DNA of 9,204 nt. Origin: Gammaproteobacteria bacterium (GTDB taxonomy: Bacteria > Pseudomonadota > Gammaproteobacteria > Steroidobacterales > Rariloculaceae). The notes beneath the pieces are model-generated. The model ran no database searches. It was not told where the DNA came from and saw nothing but the letters and a program-made list of their open reading frames with translations. This document shows positions 1 through 6,596 of this stretch, one piece after another; position 1 is the first letter of the stretch; each line of letters opens with the position of its first letter. The translations under genes were made by a program, and so were the position numbers. Location of the stretch: contig SMWC01000026.1 in NCBI GenBank assembly GCA_004357505.1, positions 1-9,204 on the forward strand, given 5' to 3'.

Positions 1-250
1 CCTGAACGAACTCGAATACATTAACGGCGAGATTTGGGCCAATCTCTGGTATCAGGACCGAATCGTACGCATCTCTCCCGAGACCGGTGCGGTGTTGGGC
101 TGGGTTGACCTGAGCGGGTTATATCCGCCTTCGCGGCGCGCAGCTGAGGACGTCCTGAACGGTATCGCCTATGACGCGGATACGGACCGATTATTCGTTA
201 CGGGCAAAAACTGGCCGTGGCTTTATGAGATCGAGGTCGTTCAACCATAG
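1..250 (+). CDS. Glutaminyl-peptide cyclotransferase (type I), C-terminal fragment
   Basis: This is the last 82 codons of a gene that begins left of the window; the reading frame starts at base 2 and ends at TAG 248-250. The fragment starts LNELEYINGEIWAN and continues with ISPETGAV, VLNGIAYD and LFVTGKNWPWLYEIE. These are the conserved C-terminal motifs of the plant/bacterial glutamine cyclotransferase family, a five-bladed beta-propeller that converts N-terminal glutamine of peptides to pyroglutamate with release of ammonia. Bacterial members are often exported and are usually around 250-270 residues, so roughly the last third is seen. The N-terminus, and hence any signal peptide, is not visible. 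The next gene on the same strand starts 115 bases downstream and is functionally unrelated. Family assignment is by motif recognition and is fairly secure; the physiological substrate is unknown. Confidence 0.87.
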   Translation, partial: LNELEYINGEIWANLWYQDRIVRISPETGAVLGWVDLSGLYPPSRRAAEDVLNGIAYDADTDRLFVTGKNWPWLYEIEVVQP

Positions 251-267
251 CGCAACCGTGTTGAACG
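238..267 (+). terminator. Perfect 8-bp inverted repeat over the stop codon of the cyclotransferase gene
   Basis: CGTTCAAC (238-245) is followed by its exact reverse complement GTTGAACG (260-267) across a 14-base loop that contains the TAG stop. It sits where a 3' stem-loop would end or protect the upstream transcript. There is no T-run after the stem and the loop is long, so it is not a classic intrinsic terminator. It may be a weak or Rho-assisted end, or chance. Confidence 0.3.
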
Positions 268-314
268 CATCGTGATCGAGGCCGCCCACGAACGCCAATA
301 CCGGCTGCGGACGG

Positions 315-341
315 TTGAGGTCTTGGACTCTGCAATAGAAT
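315..341 (+). promoter_or_regulatory. Possible weak sigma70-type promoter for the EamA gene
   Basis: TTGAGG (315-320) and TAGAAT (336-341) are separated by 15 bases and lie 25 bases before the GTG start. Each hexamer partly matches the -35/-10 consensus and the spacing is short. This is only a candidate in the 115-base gap 251-365, where I see no other signal. Confidence 0.2.
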
Positions 342-365
342 CACGCTCGAAAGACAGACAATCCG

Positions 366-1292
366 GTGCCCGACCCGACTGAAATCAGTTCGACTACTGC
401 CGCCAGACGCACCTGGCGGGTTCGGCTGGGCTACCTGTTGGTTGTCGTGATCTGGGGAACGACCTGGTATGGCATCCATACTCAGGTCAACGGCACTTCA
501 CCACATCTAGCTGTCGCGGCGCGCATGGGCGCAGCATCCATCATCTTCTTCGCCATTGCCGGCGCGCTACGCGTACCCCTACGTCTAACCTCATACCAGA
601 CGCGGCAGGTGCTGATTCAAGGGGTGTGTTTTTTCGGGCTTAATTATCTCGCGGTCTATGCTGGAGCCCAGTATCTGACCTCCGGTGTTGTCGCCGTCTT
701 ATTCAGTATCTTCGTGCCATTGAATATTGTTATCGAATGGGCGCTGTACGGAAAGCGTCCGCGACTAATCGTGGTGGCGGCGGCTGTGACCGGAATGTGC
801 GGCATCGCCATGGTTTTCAGCACCGAACTTGAACGAGCGAGCTTCTCACATCTGGCGCTGTGGGGAGCAGCGCTGGTCCTATTCTCCGCCACGCTTGTCG
901 CGCTCGGCAACGTTCTCGCAACTCGCCTGATGTCTTCTGAACTAAGTCCGCTCGTTTTTAACGCCTATGGTACGGCTGCCGGAACCGCCGCTATTTTGCT
1001 CTGGGGACTAATCAGCGGTGCGTCGTGGTCACTGGTTATCACGCCGACCTGGCTGACGGGACTCAGTTATCTTGTGCTGATCGGCACCGTCGTCGCCTTT
1101 GGCGTATACATGAAGATTCTACCGCTGATCGGTTCGGTGGCCGGCGCTTATGTCGCCGTACTCTCACCGATCATCGCGATCGGCATCTCGTCGGTCTTAG
1201 AAGGCCTGCCGTTAACCGCCGCGACGATGGTCGGCGTGGTACTACTACTCATCGGCCACTCGCTGCTTGCAGCGCAGCGCAAACGCGGATGA
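366..1292 (+). CDS. EamA/DMT-family inner-membrane transporter
   Basis: The 308-residue protein is almost wholly hydrophobic, with about ten membrane segments arranged as two EamA repeats (roughly residues 20-152 and 165-303). The first repeat opens with LVVVIWGTTWYGI (25-37), the usual start of the drug/metabolite transporter superfamily, and RMGAA (53-57) follows. The second carries the typical late motif with SVAGAYVAVLSPIIAI (257-272) and an acidic residue (E279) before the last helix. The C-terminus QRKRG is basic, consistent with a cytoplasmic end. Start: an in-frame TAG lies at 336-338 and GTG 366 is the first start codon after it. It is preceded by only a poor purine stretch (GAAAGACA), so initiation is probably weak. 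DMT proteins export or import amino acids, metabolites or drugs; the substrate cannot be read from sequence. It runs convergently into dctM with a 70-base gap. Confidence 0.9.
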   Translation: MPDPTEISSTTAARRTWRVRLGYLLVVVIWGTTWYGIHTQVNGTSPHLAVAARMGAASIIFFAIAGALRVPLRLTSYQTRQVLIQGVCFFGLNYLAVYAGAQYLTSGVVAVLFSIFVPLNIVIEWALYGKRPRLIVVAAAVTGMCGIAMVFSTELERASFSHLALWGAALVLFSATLVALGNVLATRLMSSELSPLVFNAYGTAAGTAAILLWGLISGASWSLVITPTWLTGLSYLVLIGTVVAFGVYMKILPLIGSVAGAYVAVLSPIIAIGISSVLEGLPLTAATMVGVVLLLIGHSLLAAQRKRG

Positions 1293-1337
1293 TGGCGCAG
1301 AACAGGTGTCGTTGGGTTTCAGTCTGGAGATGTAGGG

Positions 1338-1360
1338 GCGACCGGCCGGCGCAATCTGCG
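1338..1360. terminator. GC-rich hairpins in the convergent gap between the EamA gene and dctM
   Basis: The 70-base gap between the convergent genes contains two adjacent small stems. One is 1338-1352, five pairs around a GGCC loop with one bulged A, built on the palindrome CCGGCCGG. The other is CGCA-ATC-TGCG at 1350-1360. They lie immediately downstream of the dctM stop and about 45 bases after the EamA stop. Neither strand has a following T-run, so any termination would be inefficient or Rho-dependent. This is inferred from position and pairing only. Confidence 0.27.
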
Positions 1361-1362
1361 GA

Positions 1363-2739
1363 TTAAGGACCGTAGACGACGGACGGCAACCAAGTGGCGA
1401 GTTCAGGGAAGAACGCCAACAGCACCAGCGCCAATAACTGAATCGCGACAAACGGCATAACGCCGCGGTAGATCGCACTGGTCTCCACGCTCGCCGGCGC
1501 TACACCTCGAAGGTAGAACAACGCGAATCCGAACGGCGGCGTGAGAAAAGAGGTTTGTAAATTGATCGCAATCATGACGCCGAGCCAGACGGGATCGATA
1601 CCCATGGTCAAAAGGATTGGGCCGACGATTGGAACGACGACAAACGTGATCTCGATGAAGTCCAGCACAAAACCTAGCAGGAACATCAGCAACATCACCA
1701 CGAACATCGCACCAGCAACGCCGCCGGGAAGACTCAGCAACAGGTCCTGAATCAGCCGATCCCCGCCGTAACCCCGAAAAACGAGCGAGAAGAGCGACGC
1801 GCCGATTAGAATCAGGAACACCATGCTGCTCACGCGAACCGTTCTCTGCATGACTTCGATCAGGCGAGCGAACGAGAAAGCGCGCCTCGGCAATGCCAAT
1901 ATTAATGCACCGACCGCACCGACACCGGCCGCCTCGGTCGGCGTCGCAAAACCACCCAGGATCGAACCGAGTACGGCGAGGATCAATCCCAATGGCGGCA
2001 GAAGTGCGAGCAGCACCTGGATCAAGCTGACTCGTTCATCCGCGCTCTCCGGTGGGCGCGCGGGCATACTATCGGGCTTCACGATCGCGAGCCCGAGCAG
2101 ATAAATCACGTACAGAGCGACCAATCCCAAACCTGGAATAAGCGCGCCGACGAATAAATCCCCCACCGACACCGTGTCCGGCGAGAAGATCCCCTGAGTC
2201 AGCTGCGCCTGACTGTAGGCGGAGGACAGGACATCGCCCAGCAAAACCAAGATGATCGATGGCGGGATGATCTGACCGAGTGTCCCGGATGCGCAGATGA
2301 TCCCGGTAGCAACAGCCGGGTCATAACCACGCCGTAACATCGTCGGCAGGGACAACAGCCCCATCGTGACCACGGTGGCCCCTACAATTCCGGTACTCGC
2401 AGCCAGCAGCATGCCGACGAGAGTGACGGAAATTCCGAGGCCGCCTCGTAATCCACCGAACAGCGAGCTCAGATTCTCGAGTAGGGCGTCTGCGATCTGC
2501 GCGCGCTCGAGCGTGATGCCCATGAATACGAATAAAGGCACGGCCATCAGCGTTTGATTACTCATTATGCCGAACACGCGATTGGGCATCGTGCCCAGGA
2601 ATGCTGCGTCGAATATGCCGAGCGCCGTGCCCATAAATGCAAAAATGAGGGCGATGCCGCCGAGCGAGAATGCGACGGGAAACCCGGCAAGCAGCACGAT
2701 CACGGCCGCGCCAAACATCACGAGGGCGACCCACTCCAT
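1363..2739 (-). CDS. dctM: TRAP transporter large permease (DctM family)
   Basis: This 458-residue multi-spanning protein belongs to the TRAP large permease family, the ion-coupled transmembrane subunit that moves organic acids or similar solutes delivered by a periplasmic binding protein. Family signatures in order are: an N-terminal helix with AGFPVAFSLGG (18-28), NQTLMAVPLFVFMG (61-74), GTLGQIIPPSIILVLLGD (152-169), FATPTEAAGVGA (264-275), GFVLDFIEITFVVVPI (356-371) and NLQTSFLTPPFGFALFYLRG (393-412). It is longer than the roughly 425-residue DctM/SiaM type. The extra segment (about 170-200, ending SVGDLFVGALIPGL) is typical of the group often labelled mannitol/chloroaromatic-type; that subgroup call is from memory and names no substrate. 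ATG at 2739 lies two bases after the dctQ stop, with no strong ribosome-binding site, suggesting translational coupling. No binding-protein gene follows; the next gene is convergent. Confidence 0.95.
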   Translation of the reverse strand: MEWVALVMFGAAVIVLLAGFPVAFSLGGIALIFAFMGTALGIFDAAFLGTMPNRVFGIMSNQTLMAVPLFVFMGITLERAQIADALLENLSSLFGGLRGGLGISVTLVGMLLAASTGIVGATVVTMGLLSLPTMLRRGYDPAVATGIICASGTLGQIIPPSIILVLLGDVLSSAYSQAQLTQGIFSPDTVSVGDLFVGALIPGLGLVALYVIYLLGLAIVKPDSMPARPPESADERVSLIQVLLALLPPLGLILAVLGSILGGFATPTEAAGVGAVGALILALPRRAFSFARLIEVMQRTVRVSSMVFLILIGASLFSLVFRGYGGDRLIQDLLLSLPGGVAGAMFVVMLLMFLLGFVLDFIEITFVVVPIVGPILLTMGIDPVWLGVMIAINLQTSFLTPPFGFALFYLRGVAPASVETSAIYRGVMPFVAIQLLALVLLAFFPELATWLPSVVYGP

Positions 2740-2741
2740 GG

Positions 2742-3290
2742 TTAGATCACGTCGCCTATCGGCAGCTTTTGGCTGGGGCTTGACGGGGTTCGACCCATGA
2801 GCGTCAGAATCGCGCCCAAGATATTGGCGACCCCCTGCAGTATCAGCATGCCGGCCGTGGCGGGAATCAGGCTTTTCAGAATTGGCATGAACGGATAGGG
2901 CAAGCCGCCGGCCTCACGCGATGCCTCACGGATGATCCACGATGTGTAGACGTAGTCCCAGCTCGTCACTGCCAGGAACACGGCCATCGGCATGAGAAAG
3001 ATCAATGTCCCGAGCAGGTTGACGACAGCCTGCTGCCGCGCCGGCATACGGCGGTAGAAAATGTCGACGCGGACGTGCTCGTCCCGCTTTAACGTATAGG
3101 CTGCACCGAGCATGAATACGGCCGCGTGCATCCAGGTCACGCTTTCCTGCATCGAGATCCAGCCAAGGTCGAACGCGTAGCGCAGGACGACAATAACGAA
3201 GGTAACCAACACCATCATGATCGTCAGCCAAGCGATGACGGTGCCGGTGAACTCGCTGAAGTCCTCTAAGAACTGTTTTAACCTCAACAT
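2742..3290 (-). CDS. dctQ: TRAP transporter small permease (DctQ family)
   Basis: The product is a small integral membrane protein of 182 residues from the ATG, with four predicted membrane segments. It partners DctM in a TRAP transporter. The diagnostic region after the second segment reads FMLGAAYTLKRDEHVRVDIFY, the hallmark of the family. WIIREASREAGGLPYP precedes the last helix and is usual in this subgroup. Start choice: the frame can also begin at TTG 3311, seven codons upstream. That start overlaps the TPR stop as TTGA and would give 189 residues. I prefer ATG 3290, where the protein starts MLRLKQFLEDF like relatives, but reinitiation at the TTG cannot be excluded. It is spaced 17 bases after the TPR gene (or overlaps it) and two bases before dctM, so it is surely in the same operon. 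Confidence 0.92.
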   Translation of the reverse strand: MLRLKQFLEDFSEFTGTVIAWLTIMMVLVTFVIVVLRYAFDLGWISMQESVTWMHAAVFMLGAAYTLKRDEHVRVDIFYRRMPARQQAVVNLLGTLIFLMPMAVFLAVTSWDYVYTSWIIREASREAGGLPYPFMPILKSLIPATAGMLILQGVANILGAILTLMGRTPSSPSQKLPIGDVI

Positions 3291-3307
3291 GTATCGTCCG
3301 TCGTTGG

Positions 3308-3625
3308 TCAATCTGTCTTGTCCAAGCGCTTCAGAAAGACCTGCATCTCCCGCACAGCTTGCCGATCGCCGCGGCGTGTGGCGACCTCAATCCCCCGGCG
3401 ATAGGTTTCGATCGCGTCTACTCGAAGACCAGCCTCGGTTTGTGCCTTGCCCAACAACTTCCACGCCGCAGAATAATCTGGGTCCAGGTCAACGGCAACG
3501 CTTAGATGCTCGACGGCCTTATCATAGGCTTTCGCTTGCAGGTACGCGGAACCCAAAGCGAAGCGCATCGTCGCGTTATCCTCGCCCCGGGCCAGCATGG
3601 CCTCAAGGTTTTCTGTGAGCTTCAC
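3308..3625 (-). CDS. Small tetratricopeptide-repeat protein
   Basis: A 105-residue soluble protein dominated by two TPR units, about residues 18-50 (FALGSAYLQAKAYDKAVEHL) and 51-84 (YSAAWKLLGKAQTEAGLRVD), and ending in a helix with EMQVFLKRL. It resembles short stand-alone TPR proteins of gammaproteobacteria that I know only as hypothetical. TPRs mediate protein-protein contacts; there are no catalytic motifs, signal peptide or membrane segment. Start: the frame is open further, to ATG 3715, but that would overlap the conserved C-terminus of TrkH by 88 bases and add a stretch with no TPR character. GTG 3625 lies two bases after the trkH stop and fits reinitiation; ATG 3598 is a third choice. 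Its place between trkH and dctQ suggests coexpression. A role in assembling either transporter is speculation. Confidence 0.82.
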   Translation of the reverse strand: MKLTENLEAMLARGEDNATMRFALGSAYLQAKAYDKAVEHLSVAVDLDPDYSAAWKLLGKAQTEAGLRVDAIETYRRGIEVATRRGDRQAVREMQVFLKRLDKTD

Positions 3626-3627
3626 GG

Positions 3628-5085
3628 CTAAGGGCGCCAGAAAGTCGGCGTGATCAACACGAGTAACGTAAAGATCTCCAATCGACCCAGAAGCATCGCA
3701 CAAACCAAAGACCACTTGCTGAAAGCGTCGAGGCCACCGTATCCGTTAGCGACTTCGCCCAACCCCGGACCGAGGTTATTGAGTGTCGCTGCGACTGCCG
3801 AGAACGCCGTGACCTGATCGACACCGGCTGCCAGCATCACCAGCAACAGCACACAGAAGACGACAACATAAACGGCAAAATACCCCCAGACGGAATCGAT
3901 GACCCGACTGTGGACCGCATTGTCACCGAGCTTCACCGCGATCGTTGCGCTAGGGTGAACGAGCCGCTGTACCTCACGCCAACCCTGTTTATACATCAAT
4001 AGCCAACGGATCACTTTCATGCCACCGGCCGTCGATCCGGCGCATCCGCCGATGAAGGCGGACAGGATTAGCAACACGGGCAGCGCTCCGGGCCAAGCGG
4101 CAAAGCTGTCCGTCGTAAAACCGGTCGTCGTGCCTATCGAAACCACCTGGAAGAGGCCTTTCGTAAACGTCTCGGCCAGCGTCGAATAGTGTCCGGTGAG
4201 ATAAAGATAAGCGAGCACGATCAACGTGAGCACGCTCAGTAGTTTTAGATACGCCCGGAACTCGGGATCGGTCAGATAGTCGCGCAAGCGCCGATGTCGC
4301 CAGGCGAGGAAATGCAATGAGAAATTTACGCCCGCGACAAACATGAAAAAGACCGCGATCATCTCGATGAGGGTGTTGTCGAAATACCCGATGCTGGTAT
4401 CGTGGGTCGAGAAACCGCCGATGGCCACAGTGCTGAGTGCGTGGCACAGCGCATCGAAAAACGTCATGCCCGCAGCCCAATAGGCGAGCCCGCACACTAC
4501 CGTGATACCAAGATAGACATACCACAATGCCTTGGCCGTCTGTTTAACCCTTGGCGTCAGTTTGGTGTCCTTCACGGGCCCCGGCATCTCAGCGCGGTAG
4601 AGTTGCATCCCGCCGACGCCCAGCATCGGTAGCACCGCAACGGCCAACACGATGAGACCAAGACCGCCCAGCCACTGTAGCTGCTGGCGGTAATACAGGA
4701 TTGCCTCCGGCAGCGAGTCCAGCCCGGTCAACACCGTCGCACCGGTCGTGGTCAGTCCCGATACGGACTCGAAGACTGCGTCGGTGAAACTCATGCTCGG
4801 GCTCTCGGACAACAGCAGCGGCGCGGCACCGAACAACCCCAGAACGACCCAGAATAGCGCCACGACCAAGAATCCATCGCGCCGCCGCAGCTCTCGATCT
4901 ATATTGCGGGCCGGGAACCAGATCACGACCCCCGATCCGAGGACAATTAGAAAGGACGCAGCGAAAGCGCTCCAGGTGCCGTCAGCGAAAATGAACGAGA
5001 CGATGATGGGCGCCAGCATCGTGAGACTGAAGATCATCAGCAGAAAGCCGAGGACGCGCTGTATCGCTAGAAACGTTACCGGCAT
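3628..5085 (-). CDS. trkH: Trk potassium uptake system membrane subunit TrkH
   Basis: A K+-translocating inner-membrane subunit of 485 residues, close to the 483 of E. coli TrkH. The four pore-loop repeats are all intact: SGLTTTGAT (109-117), STVAIGGFSTHD (218-229), SIGTTTGFTTD (316-326) and TLNNLGPGLG (434-443). Each supplies the filter glycine region characteristic of the Trk/Ktr/HKT superfamily. The conserved GGCAGSTAGGMKVIR (346-360), belonging to the segment that forms the gating intramembrane loop, is present, as are GVGGMQLYRAEMPGP (156-170) and the C-terminal TLLVLITPTFWRP. Activity in this family depends on the cytosolic TrkA ring, encoded immediately upstream. The trkA-trkH gap is 103 bases and contains a GC-rich repeat; no good Shine-Dalgarno precedes ATG 5085. 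Downstream, the TPR gene follows after two bases. Confidence 0.97.
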   Translation of the reverse strand: MPVTFLAIQRVLGFLLMIFSLTMLAPIIVSFIFADGTWSAFAASFLIVLGSGVVIWFPARNIDRELRRRDGFLVVALFWVVLGLFGAAPLLLSESPSMSFTDAVFESVSGLTTTGATVLTGLDSLPEAILYYRQQLQWLGGLGLIVLAVAVLPMLGVGGMQLYRAEMPGPVKDTKLTPRVKQTAKALWYVYLGITVVCGLAYWAAGMTFFDALCHALSTVAIGGFSTHDTSIGYFDNTLIEMIAVFFMFVAGVNFSLHFLAWRHRRLRDYLTDPEFRAYLKLLSVLTLIVLAYLYLTGHYSTLAETFTKGLFQVVSIGTTTGFTTDSFAAWPGALPVLLILSAFIGGCAGSTAGGMKVIRWLLMYKQGWREVQRLVHPSATIAVKLGDNAVHSRVIDSVWGYFAVYVVVFCVLLLVMLAAGVDQVTAFSAVAATLNNLGPGLGEVANGYGGLDAFSKWSLVCAMLLGRLEIFTLLVLITPTFWRP

Positions 5086-5110
5086 GAGCGGTTAGCCCGT
5101 ACGTACCTCT

Positions 5111-5154
5111 GGGAGCGGCCGTCTGGCTGCGAAGCATCGCGGCGGAGCGGTCGC
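5111..5154. repeat. REP-like GC-rich repeat between trkA and trkH
   Basis: Within the 103-base gap between trkA and trkH, GGAGCGGCCG (5112-5121) recurs as GGAGCGGTCG (5144-5153), a 9-of-10 direct repeat. Between the copies lies a stem GCTGCGA-AGCA-TCGCGGC (5126-5143), seven pairs on the plus strand including one G-T pair; on the transcribed minus strand that pair becomes a C-A mismatch. Alternative small stems are 5115-5119 with 5126-5130, and 5139-5143 with 5150-5154. The GGGAGCGGC head and a following hairpin recall REP elements common between genes of gammaproteobacteria, but the outer arms are direct rather than inverted. It may be a degenerate copy. Other copies lie outside the window, if they exist. 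Confidence 0.45.
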
Positions 5155-5188
5155 GCCTATGCGAAGTTTCGGGCTGATCCCCATGGTT

Positions 5189-6565
5189 TTAAACGAAACC
5201 GACTCCGACCTCGAATAGCCGTTCTACCTCGTCGATCTGGCGGCGCTCAGCCATAAATAGAATGACATGATCATCGGTCTGTATCACGGTGTCGTGATGG
5301 GCCATCAGCACTTTGTCGCCGCGTACGATGGCATTGATCGTCGCGCCGCGCGGCAGACGGATTTGTTTGATCGCCCGGCCCACGACACGTGACTCGTTCT
5401 CGTCGCCGTGTGCCACAGCTTCGATCGCCTCGGCGGCGCCACGCCGCAATGCGTGAACTTTGACAACGTCACCACGACGAACGTGTGCGAGCAGCGTACC
5501 GAGCGTAATCTGCGAGGGAGAGATAGCAATATCGATCGTGCCGGCTTCCACCAATTCCGCGTAGGCAGGCTTGTTAATCAGCGCCATCACTTTGCGGGCT
5601 CCGAGTCGTTTCGCCAGCATCGCGGAAAGAATATTGGACTCATCTGCATTGGTTACCGACACGAAGACGTCTGCGCTGTCGATATTCTCTTCCAGCAGCA
5701 GTTCTTCGTCAGCGGCATCGCCGTGCAATACGATCGCCTGGTTGAGCTGCTCCGAGATTGCTCGCGCTCTATCGTGGTTTCGTTCGATGATTTTTACCTG
5801 ATTCGTGGACTCCAACGCTTTTGCTAAACGCACACCGATGTTGCCGCCACCACCTATCACGACTCGTCGAATTGGTTCGTCGAGCTTGCGCATCTCGCTC
5901 AACACAGCTCGGATGTCCTTTCTCGCAGCGATAAAGAACACCTCGTCGCCTTCTTTGACCACCGTATCGGCATCCGGAATGATCCCCCGACCGTCCCGAT
6001 AGATCGCGACAACCCTGCACTCAACGTTCGGAATGTGCTCAGACAACTCCCGTAGCGGGTGACCAACTAATGCGCCGCCTTCATGGGCGAACGCCGCAAC
6101 CAATCGCACTTTGCCGTCGGCGAATTCGAGCACTTGAAGTGCACCGGGGAAACGGATGAGCTCACGAATGTGATTGGTCACCAGCTCCTCGGGGCTGATT
6201 CTCACATCCACCGCTACGGCATCCGGACTGTACAACTCCGGTCGGCTCATGTACCCGGCCGCGCGAATCCGGGCGATTTTCGTCGGGGTATGGAACAAGT
6301 GGCTCGCGACCTCACACGCCACCATATTGATCTCATCACTGTTGGTCAGCGCGATAACCATGTCGGCGTCACCAGCTCCTGCCCGGTCGAGAACTTCCGG
6401 ATAGGCCGCGTGACCAACAACGGTTCTGACATCAAGCCGCGCCTGAAGCTCGCGCAGTACGTCGGGATCGGTATCCACGATGGTCACTTCGTTGGCTTCT
6501 TCTCGAGCTAGGCTGTAGGCAGCCGATGTGCCTACCTGCCCCGCGCCCAATATAAGAATCTTCAT
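5189..6565 (-). CDS. trkA: Trk potassium uptake regulatory subunit TrkA
   Basis: A 458-residue cytosolic protein, the same length as E. coli TrkA. It has two tandem RCK units: RCK-N1 (about 1-130) with GAGQVG at 7-12 and acidic D31 at the end of the second strand, a TrkA-C domain (about 140-225), RCK-N2 (about 232-350) with GGGGNIG at 238-244 and E261, and a second TrkA-C domain (about 365-450). Both Rossmann motifs appear intact, so NAD(H)/ATP-type ligand binding is expected at both sites. The protein forms a ring beneath the TrkH dimer and controls K+ flux. ATG 6565 gives the canonical MKILILGAGQVGTSAA start. It lies 31 bases after uvrD on the same strand, so co-transcription with uvrD is possible; a small hairpin lies between them. 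In E. coli trkA follows rsmB instead, so the uvrD linkage is a lineage-specific order. Confidence 0.97.
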   Translation of the reverse strand: MKILILGAGQVGTSAAYSLAREEANEVTIVDTDPDVLRELQARLDVRTVVGHAAYPEVLDRAGAGDADMVIALTNSDEINMVACEVASHLFHTPTKIARIRAAGYMSRPELYSPDAVAVDVRISPEELVTNHIRELIRFPGALQVLEFADGKVRLVAAFAHEGGALVGHPLRELSEHIPNVECRVVAIYRDGRGIIPDADTVVKEGDEVFFIAARKDIRAVLSEMRKLDEPIRRVVIGGGGNIGVRLAKALESTNQVKIIERNHDRARAISEQLNQAIVLHGDAADEELLLEENIDSADVFVSVTNADESNILSAMLAKRLGARKVMALINKPAYAELVEAGTIDIAISPSQITLGTLLAHVRRGDVVKVHALRRGAAEAIEAVAHGDENESRVVGRAIKQIRLPRGATINAIVRGDKVLMAHHDTVIQTDDHVILFMAERRQIDEVERLFEVGVGFV

Positions 6566-6576
6566 AATGGAATCAT

Positions 6577-6591
6577 GCGCGAAATCCGCGC
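6577..6591 (-). other. Small perfect hairpin between uvrD and trkA
   Basis: The plus-strand sequence GCGCG-AAATC-CGCGC is a perfect five-pair stem with a five-base loop and occupies half of the 31-base gap. It starts six bases after the uvrD stop in transcription order and ends 11 bases before the trkA ATG. No T-run follows, so I do not call it an intrinsic terminator. It could stabilise or mark a processing point in a uvrD-trkA message, or affect access to the trkA start. Confidence 0.35.
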
Positions 6592-6596
6592 GTAGT

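Noticed and set aside
1025..1366. Open frame of 113 codons overlapping the 3' end of the EamA gene and running into the convergent gap
   Set aside because: The EamA frame is a continuous ten-helix protein through this region. The alternative translation is Arg-rich and featureless.
1363..3290. Ectoine or sialic acid TRAP system assignment
   Set aside because: No binding protein is present, and the DctM length and extra loop near 170-200 do not fit those shorter large permeases. The substrate is left open.
3217..3618. Open frame of 133 codons on the plus strand opposite the TPR gene and the start of dctQ
   Set aside because: Covers two genuine minus-strand genes; the Pro/Arg/Ser-rich translation has no known features.
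3989..4525. Open frame of 178 codons on the minus strand inside trkH in another frame
   Set aside because: trkH is intact in its own frame with all four pore motifs. This frame has a His/Arg-rich translation typical of a frame-shifted shadow, so it does not indicate a frameshift.
5408..5827. Open frame of 139 codons on the plus strand opposite trkA
   Set aside because: It is wholly antisense to a well-conserved trkA, and the translation has no recognisable motif and an arbitrary, Arg/Asn-rich composition. It is a shadow of GC-biased codon use.
6083..6511. Open frame of 142 codons on the plus strand opposite the 5' part of trkA
   Set aside because: Antisense to the RCK-N1 and first TrkA-C coding sequence, with no domain features or start signal.
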